DNA from: Bacteroidota bacterium | GTDB taxonomy: Bacteria; Bacteroidota; Bacteroidia; B-17B0; Aurantibacillaceae | DNA: 64,000 nt | Direction of reading: 5' to 3' | NCBI GenBank assembly: GCA_016708845.1 | Contig: JADJFB010000013.1 | Span: forward strand, 62,001 to 126,000 | Shown: positions 9,621 to 18,200 of the stretch, one piece after another | Position numbering within the stretch: position 1 is the first letter of the stretch | Layout of the letters: the number at the start of each line of letters is the position of its first letter | The notes under the pieces: model-generated | Told to the model about the DNA's origin: nothing | The model's database searches: none | What the model saw: only the letters and a program-made list of their open reading frames with translations | Position numbers and translations under genes: made by a program

Positions 9621-9776
9621 ATGAAATCATTTAATATCTTCAAAAAACAAACTACTAAAGTGGTAAGCTCAAAAATTCAAAAACTTGAAAAAAATCAACT
9701 AGAAAAGGTAATTGGTGGGGCTGGTTCATCTGGAACAACAACTATGAACGCTCCTAAAGTAGATTTAAATCCATAA
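9621..9776 (+). CDS. Double-glycine precursor peptide 4 (array 1)
   Basis: 51 aa. Leader MKSFNIFKKQ to LEKNQLEKVIGG (residue 33). The 18-residue core (AGSSGTTTMNAPKVDLNP) is small, uncharged at its start and Cys-free. It starts 20 bp after peptide 3. The near-constant spacing of starts in this array (about 195-206 bp) shows it grew by tandem duplication. Confidence 0.83.
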   Translation: MKSFNIFKKQTTKVVSSKIQKLEKNQLEKVIGGAGSSGTTTMNAPKVDLNP

Positions 9777-9815
9777 ATTTCAATAAAACTAACTAATAAT
9801 TAAATACAAATTACT

Positions 9816-9974
9816 ATGAAAATCCTAAACATCTTTAAGAAACAAATCAAAAAAGAAATTGCTAGTCAAACTCAAAAATTAGACAAAAAGCAACTTGAAA
9901 AAGTAATTGGCGGTACAGAGCAAACATTGGGAGGTAAAGCTCATTATGGCTCAGCAAGTAACGGAAAAATTTAA
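9816..9974 (+). CDS. Double-glycine precursor peptide 5 (array 1)
   Basis: 52 aa. Leader MKILNIFKKQ to LDKKQLEKVIGG (residue 33). The 19-residue core begins TEQTLGGKAH and ends SASNGKI; it holds a second Gly-Gly. It is the last gene of array 1 and is followed by a terminator shared with the converging HlyD gene. Confidence 0.83.
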   Translation: MKILNIFKKQIKKEIASQTQKLDKKQLEKVIGGTEQTLGGKAHYGSASNGKI

Positions 9975-9982
9975 TAAAAAAA

Positions 9983-10009
9983 AGCAGCAAATATTTGCTG
10001 CTTTTTTTT
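9983..10009. terminator. Bidirectional terminator between array 1 and the HlyD gene
   Basis: The perfect palindrome AGCAGCAAATATTTGCTGCT (9983-10002) is flanked by an A-run and a T-run. It sits between the converging peptide array and adaptor gene and overlaps the last codon of the latter. Confidence 0.88.
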
Positions 10010-11291
10010 ATCCACCTACTCTCTTCAATTTATAAATCAATTTATCAATTACCTTCGTGTTTTTAGTGATAATTTCAGCATCACCAAGCATTCCGAATCT
10101 AAATTTTAATTTCTTTTTCAAATTAGTTGTGATTCCTTCTGGTAATTTAACCTTCACTAAATATTGTTTATTGACATCTATTTCCGAAATATTTTCAATA
10201 ATACCTTTTACTACACCATATTCTTCAAACGGATAACTCTTCAGTTTAATAATAACAGTTTGTCCACTCTCTACCTTTCCCAAATTATATTGATCTAAAT
10301 ATACTTCACCTAAGTAGTAGATATTTTCAGGCATTACATAAAACACATCTTGCCCCTTTGCTACAGCTTGATATTCCTCAATACTACCAGCAAAGGAAAT
10401 TTTACCATTATCAGAGGCCGATAAAATAAATAGATGTTTCCAATTAGAAATATCATTTTTCAAAATATTTAACTGCTTCATGAAATTTAATTTCTCTTGC
10501 TCAATGTTGTCATTAATATCAACCAACTGTTTGGTTGTAGAAAACTGATTATTGTTGTTATTTAAAATATTAGATTGTAATTGTTTGTACAATAATTTTT
10601 TAGAAATATACTTTGATTCAATTTTCTGAAGTTCAGCTAAAGCAATTACATTATCAAAAAATAAATTCAAATTAGTTTTGTATTCATCCTCTGCTAATTT
10701 TAAATCTTTCTTCACTTCTCGTTCCTGCTCAACTAAATTTAAGTTTAAGTTTGAAATAGTTTTAATTTCATTTTGAATTAATTGCTTTTTCCCAGTAATA
10801 ATGCTACCATTCCAGTATGCTTGAAGGGTTTGTAAGGAAATAAAAAACGTTTCGAATGAACTTTGAATTTCTCCAAATCTATTGAACTTAATAAAATTGA
10901 TACTTTTTATAACATCCCATTGTCCATCTATCAATAAAGAATCAATTTTGGTTAAATTAGTTTCTAAGGCTTCTATATCTTCTACGTTTGCTAATGCCTC
11001 AACATAACCTAAATGCTGACCGCGTTTAACAATGTCTCCATCTTTAATCAATAATTTAATCAACTTACCATCAAACTTGGCAGTTACTGGTTTTGGATTA
11101 ACACTTGTTTTGATAGTAACCTGAGATAAAATTGTATCAGGATATTTTATAACCCAACATAATGAAATAAGCGTCACACAAATAATAAACATAAAAGTAT
11201 TACCCCAACGCACAATGGCAGGTGGATTTGTTCCAATAATATCTTGAATACTTTCGCTGCGGCTGTTTATGTCATCTTCTATTTCTTCCAT
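10008..11291 (-). CDS. HlyD-family periplasmic adaptor of the peptide exporter
   Basis: 427 aa. A short cytoplasmic tail, one membrane helix (about 32-52, FMFIICVTLISLCWVI), a lipoyl-like half (VTAKFDGKLIKLLIKDGDIVKRGQ), a long alpha-helical coiled-coil section (about 105-285), the second lipoyl half and a beta-barrel region (GKISFAGSIEEYQAVAKGQDVF, shown here as part of the fold). It should link the ABC exporter to an outer-membrane channel. No TolC-like gene is in the window, so a general TolC elsewhere is likely used. Its ATG overlaps the exporter's TAA by one base, so the two are one operon. Confidence 0.9.
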   Translation of the reverse strand: MEEIEDDINSRSESIQDIIGTNPPAIVRWGNTFMFIICVTLISLCWVIKYPDTILSQVTIKTSVNPKPVTAKFDGKLIKLLIKDGDIVKRGQHLGYVEALANVEDIEALETNLTKIDSLLIDGQWDVIKSINFIKFNRFGEIQSSFETFFISLQTLQAYWNGSIITGKKQLIQNEIKTISNLNLNLVEQEREVKKDLKLAEDEYKTNLNLFFDNVIALAELQKIESKYISKKLLYKQLQSNILNNNNNQFSTTKQLVDINDNIEQEKLNFMKQLNILKNDISNWKHLFILSASDNGKISFAGSIEEYQAVAKGQDVFYVMPENIYYLGEVYLDQYNLGKVESGQTVIIKLKSYPFEEYGVVKGIIENISEIDVNKQYLVKVKLPEGITTNLKKKLKFRFGMLGDAEIITKNTKVIDKLIYKLKRVGG

Positions 11292-13489
11292 TACGACCCA
11301 AGCTCAATTTGATTTTTAACTAAACCATAATAAATTCCCTGCATAGCAACCAATTCTTTATGAGTTCCTACTTCTGCTATTTCTCCTCTATTTAATACGA
11401 CGATTTGATCGGCATTCACAACTGTACTTAAACGATGGGCAATAACCACTACCGATCGTTTTTCGCAAAACGCTTCTAAATTTTGTACAACTAACCTTTC
11501 ATTTTTAGCATCTAAAGCACTTGTAGCCTCATCTAAAAACATAAAATTTGGATTTTTATAAAAAGCGCGCGCTAGCAAAATACGTTGCTTTTGTCCTAAG
11601 CTCATTGGCACTCCTTCATCTCCAATTTGAGTATTATAACCTAACGGCAAACTCTCTGTAATAAACTCGTCGATACAAGCTTGTTTAGCGCACTCAACCA
11701 CACGTTTCATGTCAACTTTCAATCCCAAAGCTATATTATTAGCAATCGTTTCCGAAAACACTTTTCCTTCTTGCATAACTACGCCAATATTTCCACGCCA
11801 TACACTATAAAAAATGGCGTTCATATTATCGCTACCAACCATTATTTTTCCCATACTTGGTTCGTAAAAACGCAATAACAATTTCATTAAGGTACTTTTT
11901 CCACTTCCACTAGATCCAACTATCGCCGTCGTTTTACCGGCTGGAATCGTTAAATTAATATTTTTCAATACCAAATTATTAGGATCGCCTGTATAAGAAA
12001 AAGATAAATTCTCTAAAACTAAATCTTCTGCTTTATCAATGCGTGAAACTGCTTTATTGAAATGTGTTTCTTCCTGTTCTTGTTGATGAATTTCTAAAAT
12101 TCTATCTAAACCTAATTTAGCTTCTTGAAGTAAAGGAATAAACTCAATGATTTGATTAATAGGAGATTTTAACTGGCCAACAATCATATTAATAGCAAAC
12201 ATAGCGCCTAACGAATAATGCCCATTAACAACTGCTTTCGCAGAAAAATACGTGATTAAAATAGTAGTAAGTTGATTGATGATATTAGCGCCATTATTTT
12301 GCAACTGTTCAACAGATAGAGCTTTTGTATTTATCTTAAAAATACGTGCTTGATTTTCTTCCCACTCCCAACGTTTTTGTTTATTGCTATTGCTAAGCTT
12401 TATTTCTTCAACTCCTTTAATTATTTCAATTAACTTATTGTAGTTTTTGGAATAGGTTTCAAAATATCTAAAATCTAATTTCTTTTTTTGTTTTAAAAAT
12501 AAGGTCACCCATAAAATACTTAACAAACTTCCTGCAAAAAACACTAGAAATATTTTTAAATCATAAATCACTAATATGATACTAAACAAGATTAAATTAA
12601 TAATAGAAAAAACCGTTGATAAAGATGTTACAGTTAAAAGCCGTTCAATACGCTTGTGGTCTTCTACTCTCCTTAAAATATCACCAATTAGATGACTTTC
12701 AAAAAATTGAATTTTCAAACTCAATAGTTTTTTTAAGAAATCGGATATTAACGATACGTTAATTCTACTGCCTATATGCAATAAAATCCAGCTTCTAATG
12801 ATTTCGACAAAAGCTCCGCCTAAAAACAAAACCACCTGGCCAATTAAAACCAAATTGATGAAATTAATATCTAAGCCATTTATACCCTTATCAACAATAG
12901 ATTGTGTTAAGAAGGGCGTAAACAACATAATGATACTACCTATTAACATCCCTAAAAATATCTGAACAAAATAAGGCGTGTAGCCTCTCATATAATCCAG
13001 TAAGAATTTAGTAGAGCTTATATGTTTTTCTTCTACGCCATCAATTTCACTTTCATAAAATTCAGTACTTGGTTCTATAAATAAAGCAAAACCAGTATCT
13101 GAGCCATGTCCCCATGCCTCTAAAAATTCTTGTTTATTATAAACCATTAAACCCATTGCAGGGTCAGAGATATACACTTTATTTTTGGTCATTTTGTAGA
13201 GTACCACAAAATGATTGTTTTTCCAATGAAGAATACAAGGAAATGGTTTACTTTCTAATAATCCATCATAATTAATTTTTACACCAGTTGATCTTAAGCC
13301 TATTGTTTCAGCTGCCTCAGAAATACCCAATAGATTAACACCCAATTTTGTAATAAAACATTTCTCTCGTAAAAAAGAAACAGAGAAATCTCTTCCATAA
13401 TATTTAGCAATCATTTTAATACAGGTAGGCCCGCAATCCATTGCGCCTAACTGCCTAACATTTGGAAATGATTTACTAAAAATACCCAT
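11291..13489 (-). CDS. Peptidase-containing ABC transporter (C39), processes and exports the peptides
   Basis: 732 aa, the usual length of the family. Residues 1-130 are the C39 peptidase: oxyanion Gln13, catalytic Cys19 (MDCGPTC), His93 (NNHFVVLY) and Asp109 (ISDPA). Then come the ABC membrane domain (about 165-450, six helices) and the ATPase: Walker A GSSGSGKST, Walker B FMFLDEATSALD, H-loop IAHRLST. The signature reads MSLGQKQR where LSGGQ is usual. The peptidase cuts after Gly-Gly in the leaders and the transporter exports the cores. It lies between the two arrays and is divergent from array 2, with a candidate operator 74 bp upstream of its start. Confidence 0.95.
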   Translation of the reverse strand: MGIFSKSFPNVRQLGAMDCGPTCIKMIAKYYGRDFSVSFLREKCFITKLGVNLLGISEAAETIGLRSTGVKINYDGLLESKPFPCILHWKNNHFVVLYKMTKNKVYISDPAMGLMVYNKQEFLEAWGHGSDTGFALFIEPSTEFYESEIDGVEEKHISSTKFLLDYMRGYTPYFVQIFLGMLIGSIIMLFTPFLTQSIVDKGINGLDINFINLVLIGQVVLFLGGAFVEIIRSWILLHIGSRINVSLISDFLKKLLSLKIQFFESHLIGDILRRVEDHKRIERLLTVTSLSTVFSIINLILFSIILVIYDLKIFLVFFAGSLLSILWVTLFLKQKKKLDFRYFETYSKNYNKLIEIIKGVEEIKLSNSNKQKRWEWEENQARIFKINTKALSVEQLQNNGANIINQLTTILITYFSAKAVVNGHYSLGAMFAINMIVGQLKSPINQIIEFIPLLQEAKLGLDRILEIHQQEQEETHFNKAVSRIDKAEDLVLENLSFSYTGDPNNLVLKNINLTIPAGKTTAIVGSSGSGKSTLMKLLLRFYEPSMGKIMVGSDNMNAIFYSVWRGNIGVVMQEGKVFSETIANNIALGLKVDMKRVVECAKQACIDEFITESLPLGYNTQIGDEGVPMSLGQKQRILLARAFYKNPNFMFLDEATSALDAKNERLVVQNLEAFCEKRSVVVIAHRLSTVVNADQIVVLNRGEIAEVGTHKELVAMQGIYYGLVKNQIELGS

Positions 13490-13562
13490 TAAATAGTAGA
13501 AATTAACATTGTAAAACTAGCAAAAAACTTGGTACCGCTTTTAAAAAAAAGTAGGTTTTTAC

Positions 13563-13598
13563 GTTAAATACTAAGTCAAACATGGTAATTACTAATTG
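13563..13598 (+). promoter_or_regulatory. Candidate LytTR operator between the exporter gene and array 2
   Basis: A second copy of the 36-bp block seen at 8923-8958, in the same orientation. TACTAA cores lie at 13569-13574 and 13590-13595, again 21 bp apart. About 28 bp after it, TTAATTTG (13626-13633) is a near match to the -7 element; the segment starting ACAAA before it also resembles the matching stretch after the first site. The exporter ATG at 13489 lies 74 bp to the left, with a -7-like TAGTTTTA on the minus strand (13519-13512), so one site could serve both directions. Confidence 0.65.
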
Positions 13599-13774
13599 TG
13601 TATTGAATGTGGATGACAAAGTTCATTAATTTGAATTCAAATCAAAATAATAAATCACTTATCGTTAAAAAGTAAACAGATAACAAACCAAAGCAAGCAG
13701 CTATTTATTATCTAAAAACAATACACTAAACAAACATAATTTTAACTCAAATTAATAACTCAAAAACAAATCAC

Positions 13775-14194
13775 ATGAAACTATTTAACATTTTCAAAAA
13801 AGAAACAAAACAACCAGTAAACGTTACGGAAGAAACACTAGTAAACTGTTTAAATTCACTAAACTCTTTATCTGACCGAAAAGTACACCAAGTAAAAGAT
13901 TTAGTAAAAAAAGAAGATAACAAATGGGAATTTTCGATGATATATGCCTTTAATGGTGCTAGTGATTTTTTAATAGATTTAAAATGCACTATCTCAGAAA
14001 CTATTTACGAAAACTTTTTAAACTCAAAAACTAGAATTCAAAAATTAGATGCGCGTTCATTAAGCTACGTTATTGGAGGAAATGGAGGAGATGGAACTAC
14101 ACCGCCTGACGGCACTACTTCTACTTCTGGCGGCCCATTAAAAGGTGTAGATGTAAAACTAGGTAGAAATCCAGGCGGAGGAATTCAAGCGTAA
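13775..14194 (+). CDS. Long double-glycine precursor with an extra 67-residue leader segment (array 2)
   Basis: 139 aa. It has the same first residues as its neighbours (MKLFNIFKKE) and the same cleavage helix (IQKLDARSLSYVIGG, ending about residue 101). Between them lies an extra segment (about 11-85) with ETLVNCLNSLNSL, KWEFSMIYAFNG and DFLIDLKCTISE. I recognise no family in it; it looks like a small folded helix-strand unit. The core (about 38 aa) is Gly/Thr-rich and includes GGPLKGVDVK, nearly shared with peptide 10. It is first after the operator, behind a leader of about 135 nt. It may be a precursor with its own chaperone-like part or an immunity-type fusion; both are guesses. Confidence 0.8.
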   Translation: MKLFNIFKKETKQPVNVTEETLVNCLNSLNSLSDRKVHQVKDLVKKEDNKWEFSMIYAFNGASDFLIDLKCTISETIYENFLNSKTRIQKLDARSLSYVIGGNGGDGTTPPDGTTSTSGGPLKGVDVKLGRNPGGGIQA

Positions 14195-14221
14195 ATATTT
14201 AATAATCTTAAAATAAAAACC

Positions 14222-14389
14222 ATGAAACTATTTAACCTTTTCAAAAAAGAAACTTCGAAAGAAGTGAAATCTAATATCCAAAAAATGGATAAAAATCAAT
14301 TAAGTAAAGTTATTGGTGGTGTTGACACTAAAGTTGTAGTACCAAGTGGCGCCGTTGTAGTAGGTGGACAAACTGCTAGTGGATTATAA
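14222..14389 (+). CDS. Double-glycine precursor peptide 7 (array 2)
   Basis: 55 aa. Leader MKLFNLFKKETSKEV to MDKNQLSKVIGG (residue 33). The 22-residue core VDTKVVVPSG then AVVVGGQTASGL is hydrophobic and Cys-free. Its last ten residues are nearly those of peptide 8, so the two share a recent ancestor. Confidence 0.87.
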   Translation: MKLFNLFKKETSKEVKSNIQKMDKNQLSKVIGGVDTKVVVPSGAVVVGGQTASGL

Positions 14390-14406
14390 AAACTAATAAA
14401 AAAATC

Positions 14407-14574
14407 ATGAAACTATTCAACATCTTCAAAAAAGAGACTTCTAAAGAAGTAAAATCCAACATCCAAAAATTAGATAAAAACCAATTAAATAAAGTTATTG
14501 GTGGTTCTGACACAAACCCTATAGTAAAAGGCCCTCCTGTAATTGTAGGTGGACAAACTGCAAGTGGAACATAA
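14407..14574 (+). CDS. Double-glycine precursor peptide 8 (array 2)
   Basis: 55 aa. Leader MKLFNIFKKETSKEV to LDKNQLNKVIGG (residue 33). Core SDTNPIVKGPPV then IVGGQTASGT. The VGGQTASG end matches peptide 7, while the middle of the core differs. It starts 17 bp after peptide 7. Confidence 0.87.
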   Translation: MKLFNIFKKETSKEVKSNIQKLDKNQLNKVIGGSDTNPIVKGPPVIVGGQTASGT

Positions 14575-14623
14575 AATTATAGAAAAATAATATTTTATAA
14601 TAAACATTAAAAATAAAGAAATC

Positions 14624-14794
14624 ATGAAACTATTCAACATCTTCAAAAAAGAAACTTCAAAAGAAGTAAAATCCAACATCCAAAAAATGGATAAAAATCA
14701 ATTAAGCAAAGTCATTGGTGGTGGCGGACCTGATACTCCAGATGAAACTGGAACAGTGATAGTAAAAAGCAAATCAAATATTAAAACTAACTAA
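14624..14794 (+). CDS. Double-glycine precursor peptide 9 (array 2)
   Basis: 56 aa. Leader identical in type to its neighbours, ending MDKNQLSKVIGG (residue 33). Core GGPDTPDETG then TVIVKSKSNIKTN has an acidic, Pro-containing front and a basic tail. The tail VKSKSNIK recurs in peptide 11. Confidence 0.87.
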   Translation: MKLFNIFKKETSKEVKSNIQKMDKNQLSKVIGGGGPDTPDETGTVIVKSKSNIKTN

Positions 14795-14796
14795 TC

Positions 14797-14997
14797 ATGA
14801 AACTATTCAACATCTTCAAAAAAGAATCTTCAAAAGAAGTAAAAAGTAATATCCAAAAAATGGATAAAAATCAATTAAGCAAAGTAATTGGTGGGGTTGA
14901 TGGCTCTTCGCCTGATTCAACAACCGCAGCCGATGGTGGCCCATTAAAAGGCATAGACGTAAAAGGAAGAGCTGTAAGTACTCAAGGAGTGAAATAA
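14797..14997 (+). CDS. Double-glycine precursor peptide 10 (array 2)
   Basis: 66 aa, the longest short member. Leader MKLFNIFKKESSKEV to MDKNQLSKVIGG (residue 33). The 33-residue core begins VDGSSPDSTT and contains GGPLKGIDVKGR, close to the GGPLKGVDVK of the long precursor at 13775. It starts only 2 bp after the stop of peptide 9. Confidence 0.88.
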   Translation: MKLFNIFKKESSKEVKSNIQKMDKNQLSKVIGGVDGSSPDSTTAADGGPLKGIDVKGRAVSTQGVK

Positions 14998-15023
14998 TCT
15001 AACCAATAAAAAAACAAACAATC

Positions 15024-15197
15024 ATGAAACTATTCAACATCTTCAAAAAAGAAACTTCGAAAGAAGTGAAAACTACTATCCAAAAAATGGATAAAAACCA
15101 ATTGAGTAAAGTAATTGGTGGCGGTGACGGAACTCCAGATCCTCTTACAACAGAAACTGTCGTTGTTAAAAGTAAATCAAATATCAAAAATAACTAA
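15024..15197 (+). CDS. Double-glycine precursor peptide 11 (array 2)
   Basis: 57 aa. Leader MKLFNIFKKETSKEV to MDKNQLSKVIGG (residue 33). Core GDGTPDPLTT then ETVVVKSKSNIKNN, a sister of peptide 9. It is the last gene of array 2 and ends 34 bp before a strong terminator. Confidence 0.87.
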   Translation: MKLFNIFKKETSKEVKTTIQKMDKNQLSKVIGGGDGTPDPLTTETVVVKSKSNIKNN

Positions 15198-15231
15198 CAA
15201 AATAATTAGTAATTCTATTAAAATAAAAAAA

Positions 15232-15258
15232 GGCTTCTCAATTGAGAAGCCCTTTTTT
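15232..15258. terminator. Bidirectional terminator between array 2 and the amidase gene
   Basis: GGCTTCTCAATTGAGAAGCC (15232-15251), a perfect palindrome with an A-run before it and a T-run after it, between converging genes. Confidence 0.9.
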
Positions 15259-15273
15259 AATAATTGAACTAGC

Positions 15274-18200
15274 TTACTGTTTAACCAACTTCTTGCAAAG
15301 TTCCTGATTATTATATCTAATCTTCACCCAATACATGCCATTACTTAAGTTTAAAGCATTAGCATCAATGGTTTTTGAATAAGTTCCTGCACTTTCTTTC
15401 GATTGGTAAGAGATAATTTCTCTACCTGCTGCATCAATTAATGTCATATTAATTTCGCTATCGTTTTGCAAATCTAACGACACTACAAATGAGTTATTAA
15501 ATGGATTTGGATAAATGTTCACCAAATTACTTTCTGTTAATTCTTTTACGCCTGTTGGAATTGTAACCGTTTGTCCATTAGTGCTAATTACATTACTGTA
15601 TAAACCAGCGCCATTTTCTGACTTCACATTAAAGTAATAAGTAGTACCGGTAGTTAATACTAAATTTTTTGCAGTCACAGCTGTATCTGCCCAATTGCTT
15701 GTCCATGTTAATGTATTAACCGCACCAGGACTTGTACCAATAGAATACCAATATTCTGCAATAGCTGAATTAGGATCGTTCGATGATGACCAGTTTGCTG
15801 ATAAAGAATCGCTCGTTACTACTACATTAATATCTGATGTTTTTCCATCATTAATAGTAGTGACATTTGAAGGATTCGTCCAATCAATATTTAAATCATG
15901 ATAATCTATAGAAGATAAATTACCAGCAACATCATTCACAATCGATTTTACTTTAGCCGCAAAGGTTGTAGGGTTTGGATTTTGGTAACGAATATCGTTA
16001 GCATTACCGGCACCAAGCGAAACTGAAACAGAAGCTGTTGGACGAGAACGATAAATTTTTATTTCATCTAAACTCCATTTACAATTTCCACTTCTAAACG
16101 ACACATGTGTTCCACTTGCTAATGGTGAAGGATCTGTCCAAGTTGCTATTAAGGAATTGTCTTTATACACATCCATCTTTCCTGTAATGCGATCATAAAT
16201 TACTTTAAAATCGTACCACTGCCCTGCTACTAAATTAACAGCAGCTGTGTAAGTTGGAGCACCAAATGTATTAACGCCTCCTGAGTAATATGTTTTATAT
16301 AATTGTACCGCTTGGTTATCTAATCTAAACCAAACAAAATAACTATTTCCTCTATTCACACTATCAGGTGCATCTGCAAAGAAATGTAATCCTGCTCTAC
16401 GATTAGTTCCAGTCCCTTCAATTTTCCCTTTAAAATTATATAAATAACGATTAGACAAGGTTTGTGTTAAAGCGGCGTAAATATTTGTGTTTGCAGCTGC
16501 TGTGCTTAGCTCATCCGTTTGTTCTAAAGCATTATTATTAATTCCCCAAGTCCCTACTTTTTGTGTCCACTCAGGATGAATAGCGACATCAAAATTATCA
16601 GATAAAAATCCATGTGTATAATTTCCTCTCCACTCTACTCCATTATAATCAATGACTTGATAGTAACTTTTTTCTAATCCAGAACCTCCAGCATTATCCG
16701 CATCATTAAAGGTTGCTGTAAAATTAGCTGTTTTCCATGCTCCAACCGAACTAATGGTTGTTGTTGGCACTGTAACATCTGCCGTGGTTGTTGGTGTTCC
16801 TACTCCATTGGTTGTGTAAGTAGCTACCCAACCTGCTGCTGTAGTAGCGCAATCTGAACGAAACTCCACTAATAAGTTAGCACCTGTTGAATTAATATTT
16901 CCTGGAGATACCGTACTTGTGTATTTTCCAATTAATGGAGCATTCACATTGTTACCATCGTATATAAATAAATAATCGTAAGCATTTTCTAAACTAAAAG
17001 AAGTGAAATTCATACTCACCGATGTTGCGCCTCCTGAAGGTTGAAACAACCATAATTTACGTTCGTCGTTTGCATAATTTGCTGCCGCTAATCCACTATC
17101 ATAAAAAGTACCGCTTGTTGCTGTTACAGTAGTTACAACTGGCGTATTATTAATTAACTTATAAAATTTTTCCCAGTTCCATAATGGCCCTGGGTCTGTG
17201 TGTGTTTGACTAGCAAACATTTGATGTCCTTTTATTTTAACGCAATTACCTTGTTCGCATTGTGGTGTAGTTCCACTGCAACCAGGACCAAAATAACAAC
17301 GTAAAGGATTAATTGAATTACTTGAACACATATCTCTGGTTAAATCGGCACTCGATTGATACATGGCATTTGTAAACCAAGAGGCATTATTAATATAACC
17401 TTCGTGCTCTGTTCCTAATGTGTATGGATTTGCAGAAGCTGCATGCCAAGCTTTATCACTTTCATAAACCATTTGAGTACATTGTCCATCAGAGCTACGA
17501 ACTACATAATGAGAAGACGCTGATGCACTACAATTTTTAAACCACGAGATACAACCAGCATAAGAGCCTTGAACAAAGTGTATAGCTACCGCTGTAATAG
17601 CTGTGCCACTTCTTGAACTATAATTACAAGTCGTTGGGTTCCAAATTCCCGCAGGATAATCAGGCGAAGAAAGAACACTATTAACACCTGATGTTTTGTA
17701 AGCAGCGCCATTAGTGTTAGTAATGCCTGTTGTGCCAATAATTGTTTTTGAAGAACTCAATATTTCATAGTTAGCTCCAAACACATCTTGCATGTTAATT
17801 AAATAATCAGGAAAACCATAAAAATCTTGAAACTCACCGTTTGATAAAAACCAATACAATTGATATAAATGTGAATTCATTGCATAATCATTCTGCAAAT
17901 CATTATTTAATGGCAATTCGCTTAAGGCCACAAAAATGGGTTGGTAAATTTTTAAATCATTACCTGCAATGGATAATTGATTTTGCAACACTGAAAATGC
18001 TTTAGCATAAGCTAAAATGTGTTTTTCGGGATTCGTTTTAATATCATCTACAGAATAGCCTGATAATTGAGAAACATACACCAAATTATTTCTAAAGTAA
18101 TTCTGACCGTTTTCTATTAATCCCATCACACCATGTGTTGCTGGGTAACCAATACAACTTGATTCTTCGTTGGCTAAATGCGCAAAACGACTTTGCGAAA

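Larger units (their letters stand above)
9021..9974 (+). repeat. Peptide array 1: five tandem diverged gene copies
   Basis: Starts at 9021, 9218, 9424, 9621 and 9816 are 197, 206, 197 and 195 bp apart. The leader-coding half of each unit is alike, while the core-coding half and the gaps are not. Leaders in this array have diverged more from one another than those of array 2, suggesting it is the older array. Confidence 0.8.
14222..15197 (+). repeat. Peptide array 2: five near-identical leader repeats
   Basis: The roughly 100 bp from each ATG to the Gly-Gly codons is nearly identical at the DNA level in the units starting 14222, 14407, 14624, 14797 and 15024, while the sequence after Gly-Gly varies in length and content. 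This is a recent tandem expansion with conserved leaders and variable cores. Confidence 0.88.

Noticed and set aside
9021..9974. Regular repeat spacing of about 197 bp, considered as a CRISPR-like or other non-coding repeat array
   Set aside because: Each unit is a complete small gene with start, Gly-Gly leader and stop; repeats are far too long and diverged for CRISPR.
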